A DNA stretch of 64,000 nt from NCBI GenBank assembly GCA_030544225.1, contig CM060485.1:3782001-3846000 (forward strand), given 5' to 3'. The number at the start of each line of letters is the position of its first letter. Position 1 is the first letter of the stretch. A program made the position numbers and the translations under genes. This DNA is from Skeletonema marinoi. Lineage: Eukaryota > Bacillariophyta > Thalassiosirophyceae > Thalassiosirales > Thalassiosiraceae. The notes beneath the pieces were generated by a model, which was not told where the DNA came from, did not search any database, and saw only the letters and a list, made by a program, of their open reading frames with translations. This document shows positions 1 through 10,277 of the stretch, in pieces.

Positions 1-1470
1 TTATCATTATTAACTACATTGAGACGTATGTTGCAGGTGGAGGATGACGAAGAGATTTTAGGATTTACGTGTTGGGCACTCTCTCATTTATGTGATGGAC
101 CTGCGTATCATATCGCTGCTGTTATTTATGAAACGGATTGGTCGTCGAATACATTACCTCCTGCTGCACCTCAGAATGGTATTATTCCACGTCTGATTGA
201 GTTGTTATTGCATCCCAGTCCAAAGGTTGCCAAACCTGCACTTAGGACTATTGGTAATTGCGTCTGTGCCGAGTGTACGGCACCCGATAACGATTCGTCA
301 GGACGCGGTGCAATGCCCGTGGTGGATTACACCGAAGTCGTTTTGGAATATGACGCAGTACCACGCCTTCGTGAATTGATTGACCACGAACATCGTGAGA
401 TACAAAAGGAGGCCTGTTGGACTTTGAGTAATATTGCCGCTGGGACGCCTAGTCAAATCCAAGCTGTCATTGATTCGGGAGCGATACCCCCACTCGTGAA
501 TCTTGTCAATAATGAGAATACTGATAAGGAGGTGCGAAGTGAAGCTTGTTGGGTAGTGTTAAATGCAACTAGCTGTGGAAATGATGAGCAAATCGATATT
601 CTGATCAATGAGGGTTGTGTGAGTGTTCTTGGAGTTCTCCTTACGGAAGCAAGTATGGTGATGATGGCTTTGGAAGGTCTAGAGAGGGTATTGCAAATGG
701 AAGGCAACAGAGATTCTAACGAGGCTGAAAGTGGCGAAGAAGGAACTGGTCACCAAACCATTGTCAAGTGTGCAGAACTTATCCAAAGTGTGATCAAAAG
801 TCCTCATCACAGCAGCGCAGTATTAAAACGTGCGAAACGAGTATGGGGAACACACATTGTTGCCTGTGCCTTGTGTGAAAAGTACTATTCAGCCAGACTC
901 CTGGAAACACACTGGTGTAGCGAGTGCAAGTGTCATGTGTGCCGTCACTGCAACTGTGCTGTATACCATTTGTCATACCAAGAAGAACTTTGGGCGGAAG
1001 ACGAAGATAAGCAGGAAGCCAAGAAGAATGCAAAGAAGAGTAAGAAGGCCAAGAAAAAGGAAAAGGAGAAAGCCAAGAAAGAAAAGAAGCGTTTGGAAAC
1101 GCAACAACAAGCAGCAGCCAAGCCGAGCAACCCAAGAAGTGCTCCTTCTTCAAAGAGTGCCAAAACGAAGGATGAGGATGGAAAGTCTGGAAGCAACAGT
1201 AACGAATCCGGAAAGGCCATGTCATCTAGCAGAGGCTCAATTGATGATGATACCGATTATGGAATGGATGGCGGCGATGCAGTGCAAGATGAGGTTGAAA
1301 TTAGCAGCGGCCAGCCTCCTATTGACCTGGTTTCGTATTTGCAGCAAACAGGAAGCATCATTGCACTTGCCAAGCTCATGGATTCACTGTACGAGAATGA
1401 AGACATTGATGAGGTTGCTAATGAACAGCCCAATGTTGATGTGAAGCAGCGTGCTTTGGCAACACAATAA
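1..1470 (+). CDS. Importin-alpha-like ARM-repeat protein, 5' end outside window
   Basis: Importin-alpha binds nuclear localisation signals and, with importin-beta, carries cargo into the nucleus. The frame is open to base 1, so the N-terminus (IBB domain and first ARM repeats) lies to the left. Visible ARM repeats include EACWTLSNIAAG followed by IQAVIDSGAIPPLV and a second EACWVVLNATS repeat, which match the last ARM repeats of importin-alpha; they end near residue 226 counted from base 19. After these comes an unusual extension: a cysteine cluster (eight Cys at about residues 283-313, spaced CxxC...CxxCxCxxCxxCxC), then a Lys/Glu-rich stretch (about 325-390), a Ser/Asp-rich linker and a short C-terminal block. 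Ordinary importin-alpha ends soon after the last ARM repeat, so the Cys cluster is an addition that I infer binds zinc. The neighbour converges with a 17-bp gap. An importin-alpha paralogue rather than the main import receptor is possible. Confidence 0.85.
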   Translation, partial: LSLLTTLRRMLQVEDDEEILGFTCWALSHLCDGPAYHIAAVIYETDWSSNTLPPAAPQNGIIPRLIELLLHPSPKVAKPALRTIGNCVCAECTAPDNDSSGRGAMPVVDYTEVVLEYDAVPRLRELIDHEHREIQKEACWTLSNIAAGTPSQIQAVIDSGAIPPLVNLVNNENTDKEVRSEACWVVLNATSCGNDEQIDILINEGCVSVLGVLLTEASMVMMALEGLERVLQMEGNRDSNEAESGEEGTGHQTIVKCAELIQSVIKSPHHSSAVLKRAKRVWGTHIVACALCEKYYSARLLETHWCSECKCHVCRHCNCAVYHLSYQEELWAEDEDKQEAKKNAKKSKKAKKKEKEKAKKEKKRLETQQQAAAKPSNPRSAPSSKSAKTKDEDGKSGSNSNESGKAMSSSRGSIDDDTDYGMDGGDAVQDEVEISSGQPPIDLVSYLQQTGSIIALAKLMDSLYENEDIDEVANEQPNVDVKQRALATQ

Positions 1471-1487
1471 TTTTCGTAAGGTCAGAT

Positions 1488-3059
1488 TTAGTTGTACTTA
1501 TTTCCACTTGCTGACTTTTTCGAAAAGAAGTCCCTTGCTTCCATTTCATCTCGGTGCTGGCGTATTCTATTTTTGAGGTGCCTCAGATAACAATACGATG
1601 CTACCGCAGATATTGTTGGGACGGCAACAGTTCTAATCAGTTCCACAATGTCACTACTGCTCTTTGCTTTTGTACTATCGGAAGATGCAAAACCTGCACC
1701 TACGCCAATTGCAGCTGCAACTGCCGCAGCTCCGTTCCTATCTGCAGCATCTTGTCTCCGCATCGCCACAGTTGCTTGATGCAGTTCTTCTTCAGTTAGT
1801 TGTGAACTATCACACGAAGATGAAATACCCTGTCCAAATAATCGCTGTGTCTTGACATCAAGGAAAGTTCGAACATCTCGCAACGTCAAGGAAATTCTAC
1901 CTCCATCTTCCGTCCGACATTTCGGTTCCTTCGTGTCATCATTTTTCTCTAAGAAATCAACTTCATATTCAGGAAGGACAGCGTGTGTGAACCTTGCATT
2001 AGTATACGGGCCTAGAACGAACATTGATCCTTCTGGCAGCTCAATTCTCGCTACGTCACCAGGACTCTTGCGATCTCGAAGTTCCATGACACGTGTGGAT
2101 CCCAATGATACACTAACAATCACGCCATTTCTATTCAAATCCAAGTCTTTATCACTGTGATGATCAATTCGATCTGATCCATTGCGATAGAGATTAGACA
2201 CGCAGTGGTTCATTTCTTGATCGTACAGTGGCTGCAATGCCTTTTCCACGCATTCTTTGATAGCATGTGTTGTTGGAGACCAAGGATGTGTAGGCCACTC
2301 TGTCCCAGAATAATTGCCCGGATAGCGATATATTGGGATGAGATATTCAGCTGAATTTTCACCTACGATGGGAAGATCAGCTTGAAGATTCTGAAGTCGT
2401 GGTAGCATTTCATTTTTGGCCCCCACCATCCCTTCCCACTCCAACTCCTTCATTAACCTTTGAACAATGGATTCAGAGTTGTTCTTGTCATCATTAGGGA
2501 CCACATCCAAAATGAGCTCGGTATCGCCTGCTCCCAATCCGTAGATATTTTTCCAATTGTCATTTTTGTCAAACCGATATGCCTCCACTAATGGCTTATT
2601 TAGTCCGTGTAGTTGTCGATGTAGTGCAATCCTTGCTGCTCTGAGGTATAGATCTTGCAATCTCCCACAAGTAACGCCAAGTAACTGCGTACCAAAATAT
2701 CGTACAATAATGACTGCATTGGCAACAGGTGTTCCACCACAAGACATTCGTTCATCTTCCTCCAGATCCAACAAAGTTTTACCACCACTAATTCTCATTG
2801 TACTCTGCCTCCGCAACAGCTTTTTGTAAAGTTTCAACTCATTGAGCAGAGAATCACCGATAAGTGCAACATCTGGCTCACCATCGTCATCGCAACGATC
2901 GCCTCCATTGGTCAATGATGAAGAAGCGTAAGGTATATGAGCCGCCTTGGGATGCTGTTTCTTTATTTCGTCAAGATATTTTGCGACGCTATCTGTGCAG
3001 CACACAAATGCGAGGAAGGTAGAATCTGCTACCTTTAGCTCCGACAGTGGCTCATGCAT
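1488..3059 (-). CDS. AlkB-like 2-oxoglutarate/Fe(II) dioxygenase with long N-terminus and C-terminal hydrophobic segment
   Basis: A 523-residue protein, single exon, starting with ATG at 3059. The AlkB family removes alkyl groups from DNA, RNA or protein using Fe(II) and 2-oxoglutarate. The core spans about residues 235-400. Seen there: NLYRNGSD, the iron ligands H301-x-D303 (HHSDKD), VSVSLGSTRVMEL, GSMFVLGP, the distal histidine near 359 (FTHAV), and RISLTLRDVR, which matches the family's RxxxxxR 2OG-binding signature. The first 230 residues match nothing I recognise. The C-terminus (about 440-500) has an Ala/Gly-rich stretch and a hydrophobic run, AVPTISAVASYCYL, followed by basic residues, which could be a membrane anchor. 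The upstream region is shared with the divergent transporter gene. The substrate cannot be told from sequence; ALKBH2/3-like nucleic-acid repair is the nearest fit. Confidence 0.82.
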   Translation of the reverse strand: MHEPLSELKVADSTFLAFVCCTDSVAKYLDEIKKQHPKAAHIPYASSSLTNGGDRCDDDGEPDVALIGDSLLNELKLYKKLLRRQSTMRISGGKTLLDLEEDERMSCGGTPVANAVIIVRYFGTQLLGVTCGRLQDLYLRAARIALHRQLHGLNKPLVEAYRFDKNDNWKNIYGLGAGDTELILDVVPNDDKNNSESIVQRLMKELEWEGMVGAKNEMLPRLQNLQADLPIVGENSAEYLIPIYRYPGNYSGTEWPTHPWSPTTHAIKECVEKALQPLYDQEMNHCVSNLYRNGSDRIDHHSDKDLDLNRNGVIVSVSLGSTRVMELRDRKSPGDVARIELPEGSMFVLGPYTNARFTHAVLPEYEVDFLEKNDDTKEPKCRTEDGGRISLTLRDVRTFLDVKTQRLFGQGISSSCDSSQLTEEELHQATVAMRRQDAADRNGAAAVAAAIGVGAGFASSDSTKAKSSSDIVELIRTVAVPTISAVASYCYLRHLKNRIRQHRDEMEARDFFSKKSASGNKYN

Positions 3060-3418
3060 TATTAATGGTATGGTCTTCTTCTTCTGTTCGTGGTGCCGTC
3101 ACCTGTCTAATATGTGTCTATCGCTAGCACCCGCTGTCTTCAATCTTCAATTGAAATTCAGCCTACTCCACCGCACCACTCCACTCCACTCCACTCTCTG
3201 AGTTCTGATTCTGATTTTGGAGTTTTTCAAAAAGGAGCTACACAAAACCGTCCAGTAACCAGTAATCAACCAACCAAGCACCAAGCAACCAAATAAAACT
3301 AAAACTCTGGACGTCAATCCGATTCACTGACAGCAGCCGACAGCCGATTGTTGCCGGTTGCTGATTATTGCTGATTGCTAGCTGCCCTGCCCATCTCTTC
3401 ATGCAGTAAGAATCACAG
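3060..3418. promoter_or_regulatory. Divergent intergenic region between dioxygenase and Mg-transporter genes
   Basis: These 359 bp separate two divergently transcribed start codons and must hold both promoters if the genes are not controlled from afar. The left half has a short CACTC/CCACT-rich run (about 3170-3200) and the right half has repeated CAACCAAGCA-type words (about 3268-3292). I see no clear TATA element. The role is inferred only from position. Confidence 0.4.
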
Positions 3419-5236
3419 ATGGCAATGCAAACCACCACCAGATCAATGAGAGCACTGGCTCGCACCTTTGCGAGGAGCGGCGGCCATAGCAGAGTCCCTC
3501 AATTGAGTGTCTTTTCATCCAATACTAATTTGATCTCTACTGCCGATTCCAATTGTCAGCCGATAACGAGAACACAACTGTACAATAATATTCGTCCACG
3601 ATATTTCAGCGATAATGTTGATAACACTGAAGTAGGCACTGGAGATATCAGTAGTAACTTTTCAATGATAAACAATGATGTGTATGCAGTGGCATTGATA
3701 ACTCCAAATTCAGAGGAGGGGGTCAAATTGAACAATCTGAAACTCCAAGAGATTCTAGAGGAAGCACCAGGGACCTATCCTCGCGACTTCTTCTCTCTAT
3801 CACTAACAAGTATTGGAGATGCTGCTTACCGAAAACAAAGGTCGTTAATGAGCCACTATTCGGCTAATGTAAAGATCCATCCTTGGTTTATCCTCCCACG
3901 TGGATCAGAAATAGTAGTCTCGTTCGGTTGTTTGCGTGCAGTTGTAACAAGGGAAAAGGCACTACTGTTTGATGCTCATAGACCAACAAATCAGCAGCAT
4001 GCAATGAGGATCAACAAAAGCTTGCATTGCAAAAATGGGTTCACATTTAGGGATGGACAGATACTATTCTCTGCTCAAGGAAACAAGAAGAATGAAAATC
4101 ACTTTGAGTTAAACATGGTTGAAGAGATTATTAGGGAAGTTTGCACAATGTACTTGCGCCGTGTCAGACTATACGAGCCAATTGTAAGTTATGAAAGTGC
4201 AGCTGTATCAGGTTACAATAGTTGTATCGTTGCTGATATGATATTGTTTTCAATCAATTGCAGGTAAACTCACTCATGGTCCGTGCTGCAAATGAAGCAT
4301 GGTCTCCTTCAGGACTCCACAAACTAGTTCCAGTGAAGGATTCATTACAACGCTTTGGTAAGTTCCATTGCTCTTGGATTATCTTTGTACTTTAAGTGGT
4401 GCCTCAACTTATAACTATGCATCAGAAATGAATTGCAAGGGAGCTTTAAATTGCATCACAGACCTTCTCTCCAACGACGAGGATATGATAAGTCTACTTC
4501 TAACTGAGAAAGCGAATGCTAAAGCAAGGAATGAAGTGTTACCAGTTGAATCGCATGAGAAAGTTGAATTGTTGTTAGAGGAGTATGCAAGGCAACTCAA
4601 GTCAGTGTTACTGGAGATTGGGTACTTACTACAACGTGTTCAAAGTAAACAAGATATGATGGCTTTGCAATTGGATGCATACCGGAATAGGATGATTCGG
4701 ATGAATCTCTATTTATCAATGGGGGCAATCTCTATGGGGTTCGGCACAGCCGTAGCGGGATTCTTTGGTATGAATGTGATTAACGGTATGGAAGATGCAG
4801 ATGGAATATTCAACATCATTGTGGCAAGCTCATGCATGGTTGGTCTTTCATTTACGGTAGCGTGCTATTCATATATCGATGGGTCTAGAACAAAGAAAAG
4901 AACCATTGAAAAACTGCAAGAGATTGAAATTATGAACCGCGCACTTGGGGACATGCCCGCAGTAAGTACAAGTGTGATGTCCATGTTACCATTGTCTACT
5001 CATTATTGCTTACAAGATGTTTATTGCTCACTTGTCTTGTCTTTTTTTAGCTTGATCTTTCGTTCGAAATGCTGTTGTCTGATCCCAAGCCCATAACGAG
5101 AGACGCATTCAGAGAAAAGATATTCGCTAGTGAACCTGAGAGTATAAGGGAGAAAGAGATCGAGTTCTTGTTCGACATATTGGATTACAACGACGATGAT
5201 GTTATTGATAAGAAAGACTTCCGAATAATTTCGTGA
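3419..5236 (+). CDS. MRS2/CorA-like magnesium transporter with C-terminal EF-hand-like motif, 4 exons
   Basis: My model joins 3419-4183, 4264-4357, 4426-4961 and 5051-5236 (526 residues, in frame; introns start GTAAGT and end AG). MRS2 proteins are two-membrane-span Mg2+ channels of the mitochondrial inner membrane or other organelles. The N-terminus MAMQTTTRSMRALARTFARS is basic and Ser/Thr/Arg-rich like a mitochondrial presequence. Exon 3 holds a coiled region, then a first membrane segment ending in the family's selectivity motif GMN (FFGMNVING), and a second segment (IIVASSCMVGLSFTVACYSY). The last exon adds an acidic tail with an EF-hand-like loop, DYNDDDVIDKKDF, which typical MRS2 proteins lack; calcium sensing is my inference. 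Exon 2 encodes LVPVKDSLQRF, a good match to the LxPLKDSLxxF block of MRS2. The gene converges with the cyclophilin-like gene, 102 bp away. Confidence 0.82.
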
Positions 5237-5338
5237 ACTGTGTGATTGAAGACGGCGATGTAATGTGTAAATACTATAACTTTGTGATGGTTAGATATAT
5301 ACATCATCTGTTTACACATAGTCTCTGTTTGTACAAAG

Positions 5339-6463
5339 CTATTCTGTTGGTGCCAAATCTGACTTTGCAATCACTACACTTTCATCTACAGCCATTTTGA
5401 ATAAGGGAGAGCCGCCTGTTTGTGTAGGTAATAACTTTCGTGTTGGACAACCAGCCAGGCGAGCCAGTGCATCCATTGATTTTGCATCTAGCAATTGCCC
5501 AATAACCTTTCTACCAGCCTTGTCCATATCAGGCGCTGCTGCGGCAGTAATTTGAAATGCGTTGCTGTATGCTTCATCATCGCTCCCAGAAAGGAAAGTA
5601 CCATATCCAATACCCTCTTTGGGCACTGAAATCAACCCAGCTGCATCATGTTGTCTTGCCGATGACTCGGATCTCGCAAGTTCAAGCCGCTCTCCACTGG
5701 GTCGAGGTTGTGGCACAAACTCGTCAGGTGCCTTGGCTTTCCTGATAGATTTGGCGTATGCAACCTTTTGGCTGGCAACCCCAAATTCCAAACGTTCATC
5801 TGGCTTAATGTAAGTCAATGCTCCATACCCACCGATTCGGACTGGGGCTCCCAGCAACAGATTCTTGCTGGTGACAAGACCACCTTTTCCGCACATATCA
5901 ACCATTTCTTTTACAAGCTCAGGACAGTTGTTGCCATACAAACCCATTTTGAGTGTCTCTATGTAGGCATTGCTCCCAGAACCGATGTTCAACGTAAGAT
6001 CGATTACATGAGTAATTTCGAAGCTTCCCAAGTCAGGCACCGGTTTACCAACCAGAGGCTCTTCTCTTACTCTGCCGTCGGGGCCACAATTAGGGTCCGA
6101 AGCGTCACATCGTTCTGTGCCTCCCCAATTCCAGCCAACAGCACCATCGAGCTCAAATGTCTCAAGGCAATTGCCCTCTTCACGGCATCGTTTTTCTCCG
6201 GATCCTACAGCTCTTTGAACTGGAACTGATGCAGCGTTTGCAAAAGATGGTATCAACAATGAGGTAGATAGAAGAGTTTGAGATAGAATGGATCTTCTAG
6301 TTTCGTCGGTATCATTGTTTAGTTTCGTTGATAGCCGCCCAGTTACAAGCCTCGCTCCCAAATGAGGAGAATATGATTGTGCTTGATTCAGATTAGAGCT
6401 GAACGCCAAAACATGCGTTATGCTGCTGGCAAGAAGAAGACAGATGATCATCATTCTTATCAT
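5339..6463 (-). CDS. Divergent cyclophilin-like protein with predicted thylakoid-lumen targeting
   Basis: I start at the ATG at 6463 (374 residues), because the upstream frame begins at a non-ATG codon. The N-terminus is tripartite: a hydrophobic signal peptide (MIRMMIICLLLASSITHVLA), an A-F junction like the diatom ASAFAP plastid signal (LAFSSN), a transit-like stretch, then TRRSILS followed by a hydrophobic segment and FANAAS, a typical twin-arginine lumenal signal with an AxA cleavage site. The mature part (about 130-370) reads like a degenerate cyclophilin: HVIDLTLNIG at the first strand, HDAAGLISV where the family has HTGPGILSM, and GRKVIGQLLD where it has a VFGKV-type strand. Cyclophilins are peptidyl-prolyl isomerases; key catalytic residues look replaced, so activity is doubtful. 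An insert after residue 95 (CREEGNC...CDASDPNCG) is Cys-rich. The targeting is stronger than the fold call. Confidence 0.6.
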   Translation of the reverse strand: MIRMMIICLLLASSITHVLAFSSNLNQAQSYSPHLGARLVTGRLSTKLNNDTDETRRSILSQTLLSTSLLIPSFANAASVPVQRAVGSGEKRCREEGNCLETFELDGAVGWNWGGTERCDASDPNCGPDGRVREEPLVGKPVPDLGSFEITHVIDLTLNIGSGSNAYIETLKMGLYGNNCPELVKEMVDMCGKGGLVTSKNLLLGAPVRIGGYGALTYIKPDERLEFGVASQKVAYAKSIRKAKAPDEFVPQPRPSGERLELARSESSARQHDAAGLISVPKEGIGYGTFLSGSDDEAYSNAFQITAAAAPDMDKAGRKVIGQLLDAKSMDALARLAGCPTRKLLPTQTGGSPLFKMAVDESVVIAKSDLAPTE

Positions 6464-6902
6464 GGACAACCAACGATGCTTTTTGGTTGCTGCTTGCTAG
6501 TTAGAATCGCCTTACCCCCCTCTAAGAATCGGTCCGACGCTGGTCCGACGGCGTCTAAGAGCCTGCGCGAATGGGGAGGGACCCAGAAGCGCCGAAAAAT
6601 CAAGAACTTTAAACTAGCGAACGTCGAGGTGAACTGCGAAATTGCGGGACAGCCCTTATTAATAAACCCCGGATTTTGTTACGAGTGTTACGTCATTGTT
6701 ACTTGATGTTACGTTAGTTTACTCCATAATGTTACGAATTGTTTCAATCGATTCGATCGCCACTTTCGACTTCGATTTCATTCGACAGATCGATTAAGGC
6801 AAGCCAGCCACAGACGACTTCCATCGTTGAGCATACAATTATGATGACTAAGCAATGCTAGAGCAGAGGTCTTGAACAGTAGTAATAGAAGGAATCCACC
6901 GC

Positions 6903-6940
6903 CGACCCCATTCGCCAGCCTCTCGCTGGCAATGGGGTCG
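6903..6940. repeat. Inverted repeat / stem-loop
   Basis: GACCCCATTCGCCAGC and GCTGGCAATGGGGTC face each other around a short CTCTC loop, giving a stem of about 15 bp with a small mismatch. It lies in a non-coding stretch about 450 bp upstream of the cyclophilin-like gene. The role is unknown: it may be a transposon end, a terminator-like hairpin or a regulatory palindrome. Confidence 0.55.
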
Positions 6941-7264
6941 GCCGTAGAGAATCAGATGCCTGCATTGAGCTTGCTGCTCATCTTTCAGCTTGGCGTGCAT
7001 GCGCCTTTCTACGTGTAGCATCATCTACCTCTAGCACATTTAGGGCTCTCTCGTTGGATTATGGTTGTGTGGTGGTTAGCACAAGATGTGTGTTACGAGG
7101 AGTGGATCTTCATGGTCAGAGGCAGGGCATTGTGGCAAGATCAGAGCCTTCCCGCAAAAAGTAGCATTGGTTTTCTACGTCGGAATTAATACGGCGTATC
7201 TACTTTGTCCTGGTGACTAAGCTTGCCGCTGCGCCATAGATACTTCAACCAGTTCGCCTGGCTG

Positions 7265-7771
7265 GGCGGGTGCTGTCTACCCGCCAGAAATAATTGGAAC
7301 CTCCTGGGAGGTTCCATCTCCACAGAATCTACGCACAAAAACCATGTTGGCCTATTTTGGCTAGTGTAAATGGCCAAAACTAGATAGACAAGCCTAATCG
7401 AAACATACCAAACTTTATATATTACTTAAGTAATGTCTAAGTTCTTATAATTTGTTGATATTGAGGTACCTATCGACGAAATTGGCTCATTATTAGTACT
7501 TTTCCTAGCAAATCTGGACCATTCCTGACGATGTCTGCACACCTACGCAGTCTCTGCTGCGCGAATATACTGCATATATGACATCAACCGGCGGCTCTAT
7601 CGAAAGCTAATAGTCTATATAGTAATGCCATTGGCAGTGATTGGTGTTAGGGGTCGACTTTGAGGCTCAGAATCACCAGTTAGTGGTGCTGTGTATGGTT
7701 TGTTAGAGGTTTGTGTGGTATTTCTGAGAGGTTCCATTTTCTCCGTGGTTCCATTTTTTTCTGGCGGGTAG
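7265..7771. mobile_element. Candidate MITE-like inverted-repeat element with two end hairpins
   Basis: A perfect 14-bp inverted repeat, CTACCCGCCAGAAA at 7277-7290 and its complement at 7758-7771, is followed inward on both sides by a similar TGGAACC word. The left end also folds into two perfect hairpins: GGCGGGT/ACCCGCC (7265-7285) and GGAACCTCC/GGAGGTTCC (7296-7315). No transposase or clear target duplication is seen, so the class is unassigned and the exact outer ends are uncertain. Confidence 0.4.
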
Positions 7772-7962
7772 CTGTCAAGCTGTCGCCAAAATCATTTTTC
7801 TGATCTTGCAAGGTGCAAGGCAGATCTTGGTGTGTTGTTCTTGCTTTGCTTATTTGCAGGACTTACCTTTGTCTTTTGCCACTCATGCTCATTAAATAAA
7901 TTATCTGCGACCAATATCTACTACTTCTTTTATCATATAAATTATCTGCACCTCAGTGAAAA

Positions 7963-8859
7963 ATGGTGAGTTTACATTTGTTTTCGGCACGTCTCTTGCT
8001 TTTGTGCACACATCATCTCATGGTATCTATTTTTTTCACGTAGAGTCTCCTCCACACATCTCGAGCGTTGCTCTCCAAGACATCTTCCATTGCAAGGAAG
8101 GCAGCAACCAAGCATAATTTCAATGTCCCTAGGTCATTTACTAATGTGCCAACCCCACCAGATAGTTTTAAGGATGGCAAGCCTACATTGCAATATGCTA
8201 AAGCTCTCCCTAAAACATTTGCATCCATGACAAACGAACAAATTCTGCAATTTGCGGAGATGCAGATCCCAGAAGCGTGTCGTGAATGCATTGTGAGAGA
8301 CATTATGGTGGTTGATCAGATTGAATACGACGATGCGATGAAGATATTCAAGAGGATTGCCGAAACAAACCGCAGAGGAATGCAAGTATATGCTCTGCCA
8401 TTCTACACGGGATTTGGAGCGGCCTTCACTGGAGGAATACTAAGTGTGCCACTGGTGTTCGATCTCAATACGGTCAACTGGTTCAATGACAAATTTGTGA
8501 CTGCAGAAATGCCTCCGCTGGAAGATCTTGAGACAATGCTAGAAGTCGGATCTGCAAGTTGGGGTTGGATGGAGCCAATTTTAGGTCAAATATCCTTCTT
8601 CCTCCTTTGTATGCAATTTGCACGTTCCCAACTACAGAATCTTGGGGTTCGACCCTACTTCAATTGGCAACGGAACATGCGTGCTGATTATCTAGTCTTA
8701 CAGTTCCCACAATATGACGCCGAAGTAAGTCCCTCATTGTATTGCTCTTCATCGCTTTGCTCTACTTATCTAAACTCACATAATATCTTTTCGCTCCAGT
8801 TTTTGAGGAACTACTCAAAAATTGACAAGATTTGTGAGCCTCACGAAATGTCAGATTAG
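7963..8859 (+). CDS. Unknown organelle-type membrane protein, first exon only the start codon
   Basis: My model joins 7963-7965, 8044-8724 and 8800-8859 (247 residues). The first exon would be ATG alone, followed directly by a GTGAGT...ACGTAG intron; exon 2 continues with SLLHTSRALLSKTSSIARKA, a basic Ser-rich presequence that looks mitochondrial. A start at the in-frame ATG at 8068 would drop much of that presequence. The second intron (8725-8799) is 75 bp without an in-frame stop, so retention would add 25 residues. The protein has two likely membrane segments: GFGAAFTGGILSVPLVF and a second at PILGQISFFLLCMQFA, separated by an acidic loop. I do not recognise the family, and no enzymatic motif is visible. 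Confidence is high for a real gene and low for function. Confidence 0.72.
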
Positions 8860-9183
8860 TTTCCGAAACTGGTTTCAGGCCACGACCATAATAAGAGGTG
8901 CAACATAACAAAAATAAATTCATTCACAAGACAAACCCCTTCGTGATTCTAACATAGATAATTAATGTGCAGATTGGGCCCGCCTATTACTTTTAGAGCC
9001 TTTAGGTGCACAGATTGTTCTCCTATTCCACCCTTTTGAACTCCACGGAAAGTTTATTGCAGTAATGATGTCAGCCACGTAAAGCCCACACAACTTCTGT
9101 TCATCACACCGCAAGCTACTTCCATTCCTTTTCATTATTGTAGGCTAATTCTCAAAACTTTAGATACAAATAAACGCTGAATA
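8860..9183. other. Intergenic, convergent 3' regions
   Basis: This 324-bp gap lies between two convergent genes, so it should hold both 3' UTRs and polyadenylation sites. It is AT-rich, with AAAATAAA-type words near 8910. No ORF or structured RNA was recognised. Confidence 0.4.

Positions 9184-10277
<1,094 letters not shown>

Larger units (their letters stand above)
6464..7962. other. Intergenic region with GTTAC-rich patch and an inverted-repeat element
   Basis: I see no convincing gene in this 1.5 kb. At 6678-6736 the word GTTAC recurs five or six times (GTTACGAG, GTTACGTC, GTTACTTG, GTTACGTT, GTTACGAA), which could be a transcription-factor cluster for the gene at 5339-6463 or simple repeat decay. 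At 6900-6950 there is a short inverted pair around GACCCCATTCGCCAGC / GCTGGCAATGGGGTC. The part from 7265 to about 7771 is listed separately as a possible small transposon. The last 100 bp are AT-rich, with a duplicated AAATTATCTGC word just before the next gene. Confidence 0.5.
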
